NCBI RefSeq assembly: GCF_042477335.2
Contig: NC_091247.1
Coordinates: forward strand, 11,335,501-11,399,500
Length of the DNA stretch: 64,000 nt
Direction: 5' to 3'
DNA from: Ovis canadensis
Lineage: Eukaryota > Chordata > Mammalia > Artiodactyla > Bovidae
Shown one piece after another: positions 1-12,800 of the stretch (within the stretch, counting starts at the first letter, position 1; each line of letters starts with the position of its first letter). Below the pieces are notes generated by a model. It was not told the origin of the DNA. It did no database searches and saw only the letters and a program-made list of their open reading frames with translations. Position numbers and translations under genes: made by a program.

Positions 1-424
1 TGCTAAGTACTCACCCTCAGATGAAGAACTACACAGGTGAGAGCTCCTTGCTGGGGAGGAAGTCTCAGGCAACCAGACCATTGTCATCCCTGCAAGGCAG
101 GGTGCCTGGCACTCCACAGGATGAGCATTAAAGCCACCCAGGGATGGACATGAATCTTCACTCAGATGCTGACTAACTTGTAACTTTGGTCATATCTCTC
201 ATCCTCAAGTTCTGAATTCATAAAGTAGGGTAGTGACAATAACTGCCCCAACAGGGTAGTGGCGAGGAAAAAATGATAATGTGCAGCAGAACTTAGCAAG
301 TGCTAAGCTGTTACTTTGATCACATCTGGATTACTGAGTTAATGTATCTGGAAAAAACAGAAATCTGAAATTTTCCTGTAAGGTGAGGGGCTGTGAGCTA
401 TCATTTACAATCCAAGAACAGGAC

Positions 425-640
425 CCTGCAGTTATTGTAATACCTACTGTGTGCCAAGCACTGGGCTTGGTATTTTACATTATTGTCTTTCTTTCTTACA
501 GCCTCTATCATTGTAGGTGTTGTTATGCCCATTTTATAGGTGAGAAAACTGACGTTTGGAGGGACTTGCCCTTGAGGGTTTTAGATTTGAATCCAGTGTC
601 TATGTTTGAATCCGTGCCTGCCCAATTGAAATCTTAGGCT
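425..640 (-). repeat. MIR SINE relic
   Basis: Reads as a reversed MIR core: 'tgtgccaagcactgggc', then 'cccattttataggtgag', then a degenerate 'gatttgaatccagtg'. This is the usual order of an inverted MIR. It is strongly diverged and the ends are approximate. Confidence 0.75.
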
Positions 641-1639
641 CTTTCACTGTATCTCAGATGCAGTAAGATAAGATCATGGGACTGAAATATTGAACTCTGC
701 TTTCTTGATGTTTTCCACTGACTAGGATCTTTCTAACCTCCTTGCCTAGAGCAGGTGACACCCCAAAATCAGGAAAAAAAAGATCCATTGATACATTTCT
801 GACTTGCTGACTTATGTAAAAAACAAAGTTTAAATCCTATTTTAATATTTCACCTTTACTAGACAGTTTAAAATAATGGAAGTCATGACATTCTAGAACA
901 GCAAGAAAGAGAAGAACAAGTACCTCCATGGAAGGAAGCTGGAGAAGGTGGAATACCAGCCCCCAAACTTCTCTTGCATATCTCCCTCTGCCACTTAATC
1001 ATCATAATAAGCAGAGACTTAGGCTGGGAACAAAGCTCCAACACCTTCAAGGGCCCTTTGCATAGCTGAGGGAGGGAAGAGTCTAGGTACATTCTCCACT
1101 AGTTTTCTAATATTTCCTTATTAATGATGCTTACTGGCTTGATGGTAATCTATAAATGACAGGAGTTTTAACCCAGCTGACATTTGTCCTCAAACAGAGC
1201 TATCTGATTTTGCAGATAACCTAACCCCTTGTCTTGAGCCTCTAATTCACTTGTTTCCATCAATCTCCTGTCTCCTGCTCTGTAACTCTGGGCCAGCTGA
1301 GTGTTTGGATAGCCTAAGCCAGCTCTAATATTGTCAGAGTTTGCAAAACTGGCCCAGTGAGCTTGGCCTCCCTGTTTGCCTAGAATCCACCAGTGCAGCC
1401 TGAGGCTGTCTAAAAAGTGTGTTCTGCCCTTTGTGGGATGATGAATTTTCTCAAACCCTCTTCAGGTAGGCAGGGATCACTGACCTTGTGGGGTTCCCTG
1501 GCTTTATGTTTCATAAAAAATACCCTGTCCCACTCTTTCCAGTCCCTTGAGCTGAAAGAACAAGGCAGGGACCAGTAACAGCTGAACTAGTGAGAGAAGT
1601 TTTACTTTCTACAAAGGGCCCTTATCAGAGAGAATCTAG

Positions 1640-1840
1640 AGCTCCACTATCCAGCATAATAGCTGCTAGCCTCAAGTGGCTATTTACATTACTTAAAATT
1701 AAAAATTTAGTTCCTCATTTACACTAGCCACATTTTAAGAGCTCTGGAGCCACATGTGGCTAGTGGCTGCTGTATCGGACAGTTGCAGATATACAATAGA
1801 ATATTTCCATCATCATAGAAAGTTCTGTTGAACAGTGCTA
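1640..1840. mobile_element. hAT-type nonautonomous DNA transposon relic (MITE)
   Basis: About 200 bases with inverted-repeat ends: 'cactatccagcataatagc' on the left and the complement-like 'tctgttgaacagtgct' on the right. Internally there is a palindromic 'gccacatgtggc'. This structure is typical of old mammalian hAT MITEs of the MER family. The exact subfamily is not resolved by eye. Confidence 0.5.
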
Positions 1841-1979
1841 ACTTGAAACACGAGTTGCAGCTGAGCTCTCAAGTGAGTTCTGAGGATAAGAAATAGATTT
1901 GTTGTTAGTACTCCCACTCCACTATGGAATCCTTCAGTGGAAAAATACAAGTTAAACTTCAGCATGTCATTTCTGATGT

Positions 1980-2800
1980 GACACTGATTTATTGAGCACC
2001 TATTGTGTGTGCTGGGAGGAGAGGTGTTGAGATAACAGATGGTGCAGACATGGTTTCTGACTCTGAGATGAAAGCTCATATTCTTGATTTAGGGGGTTGT
2101 GGGACAAATAGAAGCAGATAGAATCTACGTTCAGGGCGATACTAGTGGAGATTGAGGAGGCCGTACGAGGGACTGCGAAAGCATAGACAAGGGAACGAGT
2201 ACCTCTACTTGCAGGATCAGGGAATGCTTGCCAAAGAGGAGGAGACATTTGAGCTGCATCTTGTAGGGAAATTTTTATAAGCAGATTAGAGAGAATAGGA
2301 GGCAGGCAGGAGAATAACACAGAGTCCTAAAAATTATAGAGATTCTGAGTGAGTGGTTTGAACATGTAACCAAAATGCAATCCTGTGGATTAGAGTATAG
2401 AGAGAATACATCTGAGAGTGAGAGAAATCAGGGGAGGAATGAGAGAAATGAGGGGAGGAATGACAGGAGAGAAAGACAGAAAGACAGTCATCAGGGTACT
2501 TAAATGCTAATCTAAAAAAATTTGGATTTTATTATGTCAGTGGTATTAAGTCATAGGACATTTCAAAGTGAAGCAATTATGTGTCAGGTTGCATTTTACA
2601 AAGATTGCTGCAGCTATAGAGTTCAGGATGGGTTGCATGGATGAAGCTAGAATACAGTGTAAGAAGCTGGTCCATAGCCCAGGAAAAATCAACAAGTCCT
2701 GGACAAGGCAGCGATGACAATGGGATTAGAGAGGGCAGCACGGAGTTAAGAGATGCCAGGGAGGTAAAGTCAGTGGGAGGTAAACCTCAGTGAGTGAAGA
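1980..2800. repeat. L2-like LINE relic
   Basis: Contains phrases recurrent in L2 3' ends, such as 'ttggattttattatgtcag' followed by 'aaagattgctgcagc'. No reading frame survives. Both ends are approximate. Confidence 0.5.
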
Positions 2801-3489
2801 AGTTGAGATACTGCCAGGCAAGTGGGCACCAGTTCTCTTAACCAAGATAATGGAACCTGGGAAGAGAGATGCGCCTGTCTGAGATTGACTCAGAGTGTGA
2901 GATACATGTGGAACTGCCCAGGAGTCCAGAGGAAATAGAAGTACAAGAACCTTCGCAATCTGGCTCATCACTGTAAGGCAGTCCCCACTCTGCTGGAAAC
3001 CCAGACTGTGGAGTCTGTAATTGGCCATAGCTTTTTCCTACCTTGCCTGCTCCAGCGTTACTCCCACTCCCCCAAAATGCCTTTAGTTTTTCACAACTGC
3101 TGAAGGCAAGTGAGTTCCTGTTGTCACGAAAAGACTTTCTCAGATGATACATGACCACCTCCTTTTCTCTTCTCAAATATTGAATCAAATTTATGGTCCC
3201 CATTTTCCTTAATCAGGCTGTTATCAGACAGTGAGCTGGGTGAGTTTGATTTAAAGCAGATTGTAGCACCAGCCAGTGACTGCTCCTGGCCCTAATCAAG
3301 ACTCCTTCACTCTTAGGAGAAGATGCCTTGCACTAGATGGGCTTTAATGGGCATGTCTATCTTGTGAGCACTAGCTGCATTTTTGCCAGGTCTCTGAAAA
3401 GTTGCCTCCTAGCTTCCTTGCTAAGGCCCTAGCTGTAGGTTCAAGGAAACTCAGTTTTTTCTTTTGGTTGTGATAACAGAAGTGATGCT

Positions 3490-3740
3490 ACTGCTGCTGC
3501 TGTTAACAATGATAATGGCTAACAATTAGAGACTGTTTATTGTGCCAAAATCCATCTTAAGTGCTCTGCAAACATTATTTGTTTAGTCCTCACCACTTCC
3601 CTAAGGGACCATACTGATATTATCCCTGTTCCACACATGAGGAGCAAAAGGTTCAGAAAGGGAAAACACAAGGCTGCAAAGCTAAAAGAGATGGAGTTGA
3701 GATTATCACCTTGATCGGTTGTGCTCCAAAGCCCAGACTC
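3490..3740 (-). repeat. MIR SINE relic
   Basis: Reversed MIR: 'ggctaacaattagagac', 'ttaagtgctctgcaaac', 'tagtcctcacca', then 'atgaggagcaaaaggttcag', in the usual order. Old and diverged. Confidence 0.75.
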
Positions 3741-6339
3741 TACCATTACTACATTTTTTAGCCTTCTCAAAAGTATGACTTTCTGTCTTGCAGCCACAGC
3801 CTGTCTTCTCATCTTGGAATCTGTATGTGAGTGCTGAGATGGCAGTTCCTCTAAGGCTGTGGCCGATGACTGCCTCTGGGAGTAGGTGCATTTAGATGAA
3901 TGAAAAAGAGACAACTGGGCCTTTCAGCTCCCTTAATGGGACATAACTTACACAGTGTCAGCTTCAATTGCTGACTGAATGGTCCAGTGGTTTGGGGGAT
4001 CCTTGCAGGCATGTTTTCCTTGTCCCAGCATGCTTATATAATGGTAACCTAGAAGAAGAATGGGTGTGTTTGTCCAACTTTCTGCCTTTGAGTGCTGATA
4101 ATTTGTAGACAGGGAATACAGGGGCGTTAGAACTGTGGAGTGGGCAGATGTGGAGGAGGCACGGCTGCAGGAGAAAGCAGGCCCATGGAACAGAGAACAA
4201 TTTGTTTATCAGGGGGTGGGATGCGGGGTGTGGAGGAAACCTTTGCAGTCAGGCTGTGGAGACTGAGTGGGGGCTGCCGGGCTGGCTGCCAGCCCCCAAC
4301 CATGACTGCCAGGGGTCCATGATGGTTGCCTGTCCTAGAAAACTTGGGAAAACGGGTATGTGCTCTCCCCAAGCGAGAGGGCAGAGCTGGGTCATATATC
4401 CAAGCCAGGCATGTGGGAGTTCCTTTGTGTCCCTCAGGTCAAGACTCAACTAGGAATAGGTTTGGCATTGCTGTCTGGGGGTCTGGCTGCTAGCCACACA
4501 CCTGCAGGGTCTGCAGAGCCAGAGTGAGCACTTGGGGCAAGAGGTTACTGATGAGAGGAGAGCACGTTATCTTTGCTCGCTACACTGCTTGGCCACCAGA
4601 CAGATGCTGACACTGCTGCTCTACTTGCATCCTCCTCTTTCATGCCCTACCCCATCCCATCTCCTCCCTACGCCTCCACACAGATACTAGTGGGCATTTT
4701 CAGTAAAGACCTTTTACATCTCAAGAACAGAAGTAGCTGGCAAAGTACTGTGATGAGGAGTGATCTTCACCCCCAGGCACACTGCCTGCTGCAGGTCTCA
4801 GCATCGTGGAGGCAGCGGAGGGGCTGTTCTGTGCACAGCACCCACTCTGGGTCGGGTGCTGAACTGAGTTGCTCTGGGAACAGAGACCTCCTGCAGTGGC
4901 CCCTGTGGTAGCCTTTCCCAGTTGCCAGTTAAGAACAAGGCAGTCAGGGGATGGACAACGTAATGCTGAGAAAGCAACAGGCTTGGGATGAGAAAACATA
5001 TAAGACCACAATAAAGGTATGGTAAATAATCTGTCTGAGCTGTTGTTTCCGTGTGTGAATAAATAGGATTATAATATCCAATTTGTGAATTTATTGGGAG
5101 TATCCAATGAAATAATGTATGTAAAATACTTAAACTGTCTGGGAAGTAGCAAAGGCTCAACAAATAGTAGAAGAGTAGACATGGTTATTATAGTGGTTAT
5201 TTAGTATAAATCTACCAACCAATCTGGGAAAGTATTACTAAAGCTGTAAAAGCCACTGGGCCAAGAGCCAGAGAGAAACAGTCAGCCATGCTGGCTCAAA
5301 TCGTGAACCGGGAGCCAAGCCTTGAGGCCGAGGGGCGGGGCTCTGGATTGTGAGCAGCTGCTGCAGCAGCTCCCCCTGCTGCTTGAGAAGTGCAGGTGAC
5401 TCTGGCCCCAACAAGAGCCAGACATTCCCCAGGGAAGAGAAAATGTCCTGCTTGCCCAGGAAGCCAAGCCCTTGCAAAGCCTTCAGAGTCAGCACAGAAA
5501 GCAGTAGAACCCAGACAGCAGTAAAATATGCCCAGGAGTTCTGGACCCTACCCAGACAGGGCCTTGTTGCCTAGCAAGGGGCTACAGTACCCAGATCTGA
5601 ACATGTCGCCAGGAAGCAGCTCTGAGGCTAAGCACCTTCTCTGTGACTCAGCTGTCTGGAACAAGAAGACTAGACACTGGGCCTGACCCCAGCTTTTATA
5701 GACTCCTATTCCCCTACTAAGGCTTTGCCTTCTTGGTTTGGGAGTATCTCCATTTTTGGTATAAGATATTCCCCACTGAGACCTGGAATATTAGTCCCCC
5801 AGCCTAGGGCTCCTTTGCCTAAAACTTGGTCTTTGCCTCAAGGAACTAACTTCTCATCCAGAGAATGCAGCATGGCCAGCATTGAGTCTTCTCTGCTAAT
5901 GGAGGCCACTTCAGATTTTGAGAAAACCAAGATCTTAGGGAGTTGGCCCAGATTCAGGGTTCTTGGTCTGTTCCAAGCTAGCCATTTGCTTATGGAGCAG
6001 TCATTTCTGTTCCTTGAAACTTTAGTGTCTCATCTGTACAGTGGTAATTGTAATCTCACTTAGCCCATAGGGCTGAGAACATTAAATTAAATGAGATAAT
6101 ACATATAAAGTACCCAGCACAGAGACTGGCATGACATGGAGGCTCAATTTATGTTTCCCTCCCTCCCTAGCTGAAGTCAGGCCTGCCAGGTTCACTGCTG
6201 GAAACAGTGAACTTAAATACAGTCAGCAGCTTTTCTCTTCATTGTGGCAGTTGCACACACAGAGTCACAACTCGTGGTAGCTGCCATTGTTACTGAAGGC
6301 TGCATCACAACAGCAGTATCTTAATGATGTATTTCTCTA

Positions 6340-6490
6340 CATTTACATCCCAAGCACCCTTTGAGCCTTGCACCGCAAGCAGGCAACCGTTATTTACAGA
6401 AGAGATCCTCAAAACTTAGAGGGGTCAAAGGACTTTCCCAAAGTCTTACAGCTTGTATGTGATGGAGCAGGATTTGAACTTGATATGACT
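6340..6490 (-). repeat. MIR SINE relic
   Basis: Ends with the MIR-like series 'aagtcttacagcttgta' and 'gatttgaacttgata', matching the interior of a reversed MIR. It lies about 230 bases upstream of an NR6A1 exon. Confidence 0.65.
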
Positions 6491-6715
6491 GACCCTAATT
6501 GACCTTGAGAACAGCAGCTTGTATGAGCTGCCTTGGCCTCTAGAGAAACCATGAATTCACCTGTCCTTCACAAGTGCTTCTGGAGTCCATTTCCCCCAAG
6601 CTCAGCCTCTTTCCTGTCTTAGCTGCCTTAAGGAGCTGTAGGAGATTTCTGTCTCCCTTCCATTACCTCCACTGGTAGTCAGAGCCCACTATTAACACCT
6701 GTGTCTGTTTTCCAG

Positions 6716-6837
6716 ATTTAGTGATGAAGGGATGGAGGTGATTGAGCGGCTCATCTACCTGTACCACAAGTTTCATCAGCTAAAAGTGAGCAATGAGGAG
6801 TATGCTTGCATGAAAGCAATTAACTTCCTAAATCAAG
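6716..6837 (+). CDS. NR6A1: NR6A1 antepenultimate coding exon
   Basis: 122 bases between acceptor ttttccag and donor gtgagt. The first base completes a codon begun in the previous exon. It then encodes [12 protein letters not shown] through KAINFLNQ (ligand-binding-domain helices) and ends on the first base of the Asp codon completed by the next exon. Confidence 0.97.
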
Positions 6838-9800
6838 GTGAGTAACTGAGGATAGGAAGAAAGGACTTAGTTTTCTTTGCCCAGCAAATATTTGCCCTCG
6901 TGTTTCCCCCCTACCCCCTTTACCCTCAGGCCTGTTGCATCATGTGGGTACTGATCTTGGAAGTCCTGCGCTGCTCTCCTCATCACCCTGCCCCACTGTA
7001 GTGCAGGGCATGGTTTGGACTTTTTTCTTCAAACCTAAATGCCACAGCCTCTATAACTCATAGAGGAAGGAAGAAGATTTGCTTTGTTTAGTCAGTTTTA
7101 GTGCATTTAAACACAGACATCAAGGACAGTACATGCGTCATTTAAAATATGCACAAGTTTACCAGTGACTGAAGAAGAGCAGAGTGACTGATGAGACTAT
7201 TGGAGATAAGGAACCTGTGACAAGCTGGCAGTGGTTCTGACGGGCCCCTTCAGGGCAGAGTGGAGGTGCACAGAAACTCATGCCCGTATCAAGCGTGGCT
7301 TTAGTTAGAAGAGTGGTGATTGTGATTTACATGGAGTATTACCTGCAAACTGGCATTTTGTAGCTGCTGGTAACCAGAATATGCAAGAGAATTTGTGTTC
7401 CCTTTTTTTCAGAATAGCATGTGAGTGAGTTGCTCTCAGAGTGGAACTGGGCTATTTTGCTGCCCGTGACATGGACAGTGGTCTGTTCCTGTATTCAGTT
7501 TCCTAGTCTAGAGACTCTTGATCCCCTCCTCTTTGCCAGCTCCTCCCTTGGTACCAACTAAACCTCCTCCTCTTGCTTCCGCACCTTTTATGCATTTGTC
7601 TGGTGTTCTGTGTGCCTCCCTTAGGCCAGGCCCTGTGTTGAGCATTAAAGACATTGCAATAAATTAGATCCCAGGCTCCTGGCCTCAAGAAGTACACGGA
7701 TGGCGCTTGATACATTGCTTGAGCCTCAAATGAGGGGAGAGGGACTTCCCTGGTGGTCCAGTGGTTAAGACTTCGCCTTCCAATGCAGGGGGTGCAGGTT
7801 CGATCCCTGGTGAGGGAACTAAGATCCTGCATGCCTTCTGGCCAAAAAATCAAAACGTGAAACAGAAGCGATATTTTAACAAATTCAATAAAGACTTTTA
7901 AAATAGTCCACATTAAAAAAAAATCTTACCAAAAAACACCCTCTACCACTTAAATAGAAAGAGATCAGTAACAACTACTTGGAGAATGAGAAATCTGATA
8001 GTGAGGCTTCAAAGGCAGGGTAAGATTTATATAGAGAACATTTCTTAATATATTCTGTGTATGAAAAAAGAGGATTGTGTGTTTATATGTATATGAACAC
8101 ACTATATAATATATACACATATATGAGAAAGATATCTACAGGCATACCTTGGAGATATTGCATGTTTGGTTCCCGACCACCACAGTAAAGTGAGTGTTGC
8201 AATAGAGTGAGTCACATGAATTTCTTGACTTCCAGTGCCTGTAAAATTTATATTTATACTATGCTGTGTATAAATATAAGTTTATTTATATTAAGTGTAC
8301 AGTAGCATTTTGTCTTAAAAAATGGAGTATATACCTCCAAAAAAAAAAAGGTTTATTGCTGAAAAATGCTAGCCATCATCTGAGCCTTCAGTGAGTCATA
8401 ATCTTTGCTGGTGGACGATCTTGCCTCAGTGTTGATGGCTTCTGATTGATCAGGGTGGTGGTGGTTGAAGATTGGGGTAGCTGTGGTGATTTCCAAAATA
8501 AGATAGCAGTGAAGTTTTCCACATGAATTGACTTTTTCTTTCATCAGTGTATTCTGTGTAGCATGCAATGCTGTTTGAACATTTTGCCCCCAGTAGAACT
8601 TCTTCCAAAACTGGAGTCAGTACTCTCAAACCCTGCTGCTGCTTTATCAACTAAGTTTATGTAATACTCTAAATAAATCCTTTGTTACTGTTTCAACAGT
8701 CTTTACAGCTTCTTCACCAGGAGTAGATTTCATCTCAAGGAACCAGTTTCTTCATTCATCCATAAGAAGCAACTCATCTGTTAAAATTTTTTTCATGAGA
8801 TTCCATCAGTTCAGTCCCATTTTCAGGCTTCACTTCTCATTCTCGTTCTCTTGCTATGTCTACCACATCTGCAGTTACTTCCTCCACTGAAGTCTTGAGC
8901 TCCTCAGTCATCCATGAAGGCTGGAATCAACTTGTTTCAAAATCCTGTTAATATTGATATGTTGACCTCTTTCAGTGACTTGGGAATGGCCTCTGAAATG
9001 GTGAATCCTTTCCAGAAGGTTTTTGATTTATTTTGTCCAGATCCATCAGAGGAATCGCTATCTCTGGGCAGCTATAGCCTTAGGAAATGTATTTCTTAAA
9101 TAGTAAGACATGAATGTTGAAAAGACTCCTTGATCCATGGGCTGAAGAATGGATGTGTTAATCTCATTGTACATCTCCATCAGAGCTCTTGGGTGAACAG
9201 GTGCTTTCTCAGTGAGCAGTAATATTTTGAAAGGAATCTCTTTTTCTGAGGAGTAGTTCTCCACAGTGGACTTGAAATATTTAGTAAGCCATGTTGTGAA
9301 CAGATATGCTGTCTTCCAGGCTTTGATGTTCCATTTATGGAACACAAGCAGAGTAGATTTAGTGTAATTCTTAAGGGCATTAGAATTTTTGGAATGGTAA
9401 ATGAGCATTGTCCTCAACTTAAAGTCATCAGGTGCATTAGCCCCTAACAAGAGAGTCAGCTTGTCCTTTGAAGCCAGACATTGACTTCTCCTCTCTAGCT
9501 ATGAAAAGTCCTGGATGGCATCTTCTTCCAACATAAGGCTATTTTGTCTATATTGAAAATCTTTGTTTAGCGTAGCCATCTTCTTTAATTATCTTATTAG
9601 CTAGATCATCTGAATAAAATGCTGCAGCTTCTATGTCAGCACTTGGTTCTTCACCTCGCCCTTTTATGAAGACAGCATCTTTCCTTAAATCTCATGAACC
9701 AACCTCTACTAGCTTCAAACTTCTCTTCTGCAGCTTCCTCACCTCTCTTAGGCTTTATAGGATTGAGAGGAGTTATCCTTTCTCTGGATGCGGCTTAGGT

Positions 9801-12800
9801 CTAAGTGAATACTGTGGATGGTTTGATCTTCTATGTAGACCACTCAAACTTTCTCCTTATCAGCTTATCAATAAGGCTGTCTTTCTTTCTTATTATTTTT
9901 GTGTTCACTGGAGTAGTGCTTTTTAATTTCCTTCAAGAAATTTTCCTTTGCCTTTACAACTTTGCTAACTCACAAGAGGCCTAGCTTTCAGCCTATCTTG
10001 ACTGTTGGCATGCCTTCTTCAACTGAGCTTAATCATTTCTAGCTTATGATTTAAAGTGAGAGATGTGTGAGTTTTCCTTTCACTTGAACATTTACAGGCA
10101 ATTGTACAGTTATTAATTGGCCTAATTTCACTATTGTTGTTTCTCAGGGAATTGGGAGGAGCAAGGAGAGGGAGAGACACAGGGGAACAGCCAGAGGAAC
10201 AGTCAGAACACACATTTACTGATTAGGTTCACCAACTTGTATGAGCACAGTTTGTGGCACCCCAAAGGAATTACAATGGAATAGCACCCTGCTCCAGCAC
10301 TCTTGCCTGGCAAATCCCATGGACAGAGGAGCCTGGTGGGCCTGCAGTCCATGGGGTCGCAAAGAGTCGGACATGACTGAGCGACTTCACTTTCACTTTT
10401 CACTTTCATGCATTGGAGAAGGAAATGGCAACCCACTCCAGTGTTCTTGCCTGGAGAGTCCCAGGGACGATTATAGGGTCGCACAGAGTCGGACACGACT
10501 GAAGCAACTTAGCAGTAGCAGCAGCAGCAGCAGAAATCACTGACCATAGATTCACATAACAAATCTTATAATAATGAAAATGTTTGAAATATTGCAAGAG
10601 TTACCTAATGTGACAAACATGAAATGAGCAAATGCTGTTGGGAAAAATGGCACCAATAGACTTGCTTGGTACAGAGTTGCCACAAACCTTCAATTTGTGA
10701 AAAAATGCAGTATCTGTGAAGTACAGTAAAGCAAAGCACAATAAAACAAGATATGCTTATATACAGAAAAGAAAAAAAAACTGGAGGGACCCAGTAGAAT
10801 ACCAGTGGCCCAGGTAGAATAGTCTGAGTAGAAGCACACAGGAGACCATGTATGAGTATATGTACAAGCATGAGAATATAGGTGTCAGCATGATTTCTGA
10901 ATGGGTCCAGCAAAGAGCAAATTTAAAGCTATTGTGAAGGATAAATTGGGAAATTTTTCAGTCTCTTGTTCAGCATCCACTAGTACCTGTTTTGTGCCAA
11001 ACTCTGTGCTGGGAGCTGAGTATGAAGTTGAGAAAGATGACAGCCTAGCCCTCAAGGGGCTCAGTCTAAGTGATTGTCCTTGATAATTTTTTCATTTACC
11101 TAATTTCTCTTCTCTTACCCAGAGCTTTAATTCCTCCATGTCAGAAAAAAAAAACAATTCCCTGTTGAGACAATGTTTAATAACTTTTCAGTGAAAGATA
11201 CACATATTCAAGGAGCTGGCGGAAGTCCCTCCCATTTCCTGTGGTCTTTTTTCACAGATATCAGGGGTCTGACCAGTGCCTCGCAGCTGGAACAGTTGAA
11301 CAAACGATATTGGTACATTTGCCAGGATTTCACTGAATATAAATATACACATCAGCCGAACCGTTTTCCTGACCTCATGATGTGCTTACCTGAGATTCGC
11401 TATATTGCAGGTAATGGGCCCTGGGCTTCCAATCCTTCCTTGCTTTTCTTAATTTGTGAAGGGAATGAGGAAAGCAGTGTTTTCAGGATGCTGATACCAG
11501 GCCCATCACCAGCTGAATAAAAGAAGTACTAGCCCTGCCCTCAGAAAAATTTACATTATAATGAGAAGTTTGGTTTTTCTTTGTAGGGAAGAGAATCTAA
11601 CATTTCCTAGACTCCTGTAAAGTGCAGGGTACTTGGTGGCCTGTTATTCAATTCAGAACAATTTCTGCAAGACTTATGGTTGACCACTCTATGGATGGGG
11701 AAACAGGTTCGAAGTTTTTCAGATTAACTTCATTTCCTGAATTACATACCTTAAAAGGGTGGGTTTTACAGCATGTGAACTAACTATATCTCAATTTTTA
11801 AAATTAATTTTATTGATTAGAATTGCCTATAGGTTTTTGAGGATCTTTCACTTAAAGAGGTGTCTTTAAAATAATTATCAAAGATCCTGTGTTCACAAAG
11901 CAACTTTTGTTGTAGTTGTTTTGTGATCTTGACTCCCTTCTGAGCTTCTTGACATTTAAATAGGTCCATTTCAACATAAAATCCTGGCTTTTACTCTTGT
12001 TGTTCTACTTCATTTGGTAAAGAATCTTGTTTAGTTATCTAGCACATACTGAGGGGCAACTAAGAACTGTGACGTCTGGTCTAAGATTGTTTCTGTAAAA
12101 TTAAGGAATACAGTTTTGAAGGGAAAAAATGTTCAATCTAGTAAAATCAATTTTTAACTTTTGGGCCACAGAATAGTCTAGGAGACAGGACCTGGACCTA
12201 AATAAACTGGTAGAATCTTAGGAGTGTTTTGGTAGTTTACGTCTCAGCATTTTCAAAACTGTGTTCTTCCAAATGAGATATGAATCAGGTGCTTTATGAA
12301 ATAGAAGTTAATAGAGAGAAGTTCTCCCCCACAGAATTGGCAGAGTTGTCAACCCTGTCAGCCCTTCCTTTGGGAAACTTTTAATAAATACCCATGCTTG
12401 GGTTGCACCTGTAGAGATTCTGACCTAATTGATAACGGAGTGGAGCCCGGTCATCAGTATTTAAAAAAAAAAATACTCCCCAGTAACTCTAGGGTTCTGT
12501 CAAGGAGAACTGTAGCTTCAGATATTTACAGAGTATATTAGCACACTGCACGCTCTTAGAAGTCCTCCAACTTAAAACAAGCAAACCTATTTTAACCCTG
12601 AATTTCTCAATTTATCTTCCCCTGTAAACTCCGCCTCTCTCCTCAGTACATTTTATTCCCATTATACCATTCTGTAGTGCAATGTTTCATAGAATGCTAG
12701 TTAAGATTCTGCTAGGAAATGAAACAGGATATAAGTTTCTCTAAGAGGACATCTAAGAATACTTATCAGTTTCAGAATCCTCATTTGTAAAATGGGTATA

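Larger units (their letters stand above)
1..6715 (+). other. NR6A1: NR6A1 intron (3' part), no exon seen
   Basis: Noncoding sequence upstream of the first visible NR6A1 exon. It consists of old interspersed repeats: MIR copies near 425-640 and 3490-3740 (reverse orientation) and near 5020-5170 and 5990-6150 (forward), an L2-like stretch near 1980-2800, and a hAT-type MITE relic at 1640-1840. The open frames here are short, cross these repeats and lack paired splice sites. The segment ends in a normal acceptor (ttttccag) at 6715. Confidence 0.85.
8139..10757 (-). mobile_element. Tigger1 (pogo/Tc1-mariner) DNA transposon, nearly full length, inactive
   Basis: The left end 'caggcataccttggagatat' directly follows a TA target. 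The right end reads 'aataaaacaagatatgct' and is followed by TA, which gives near-perfect terminal inverted repeats. Subtracting the BOV-A2 insertion leaves about 2.37 kb, close to the 2.4 kb of intact Tigger1. The transposase runs on the minus strand. Its best-preserved part (9058-9450) keeps [21 protein letters not shown] and YYLRNTF, all typical of Tigger DDE transposases, but the frame is broken elsewhere. It is a fossil in an intron with no sign of host exons made from it. Confidence 0.9.
6838..11257 (+). other. NR6A1: NR6A1 intron carrying a CHR SINE and a Tigger1 transposon
   Basis: 4.4 kb intron. About two-thirds is repeat: a CHR tRNA-SINE at 7741-7923 and a Tigger1 DNA transposon at 8139-10757 with a BOV-A2 inside. 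The rest is unremarkable. A polyadenine run sits just before the downstream exon at about 11144-11155. No additional exon was recognised. Confidence 0.85.

Noticed and set aside
7741-7830. tRNA-like sequence with A/B-box character
   Set aside because: It is the head of a CHR SINE with an A-rich tail. The same applies to 25810, 26017, 48985 and 19294. None folds as a functional tRNA gene by eye.
9058-9450. Transposase-like frame as a domesticated gene
   Set aside because: Frame broken on both sides, lies within recognisable Tigger1 ends, and no splice site joins it to NR6A1 exons.
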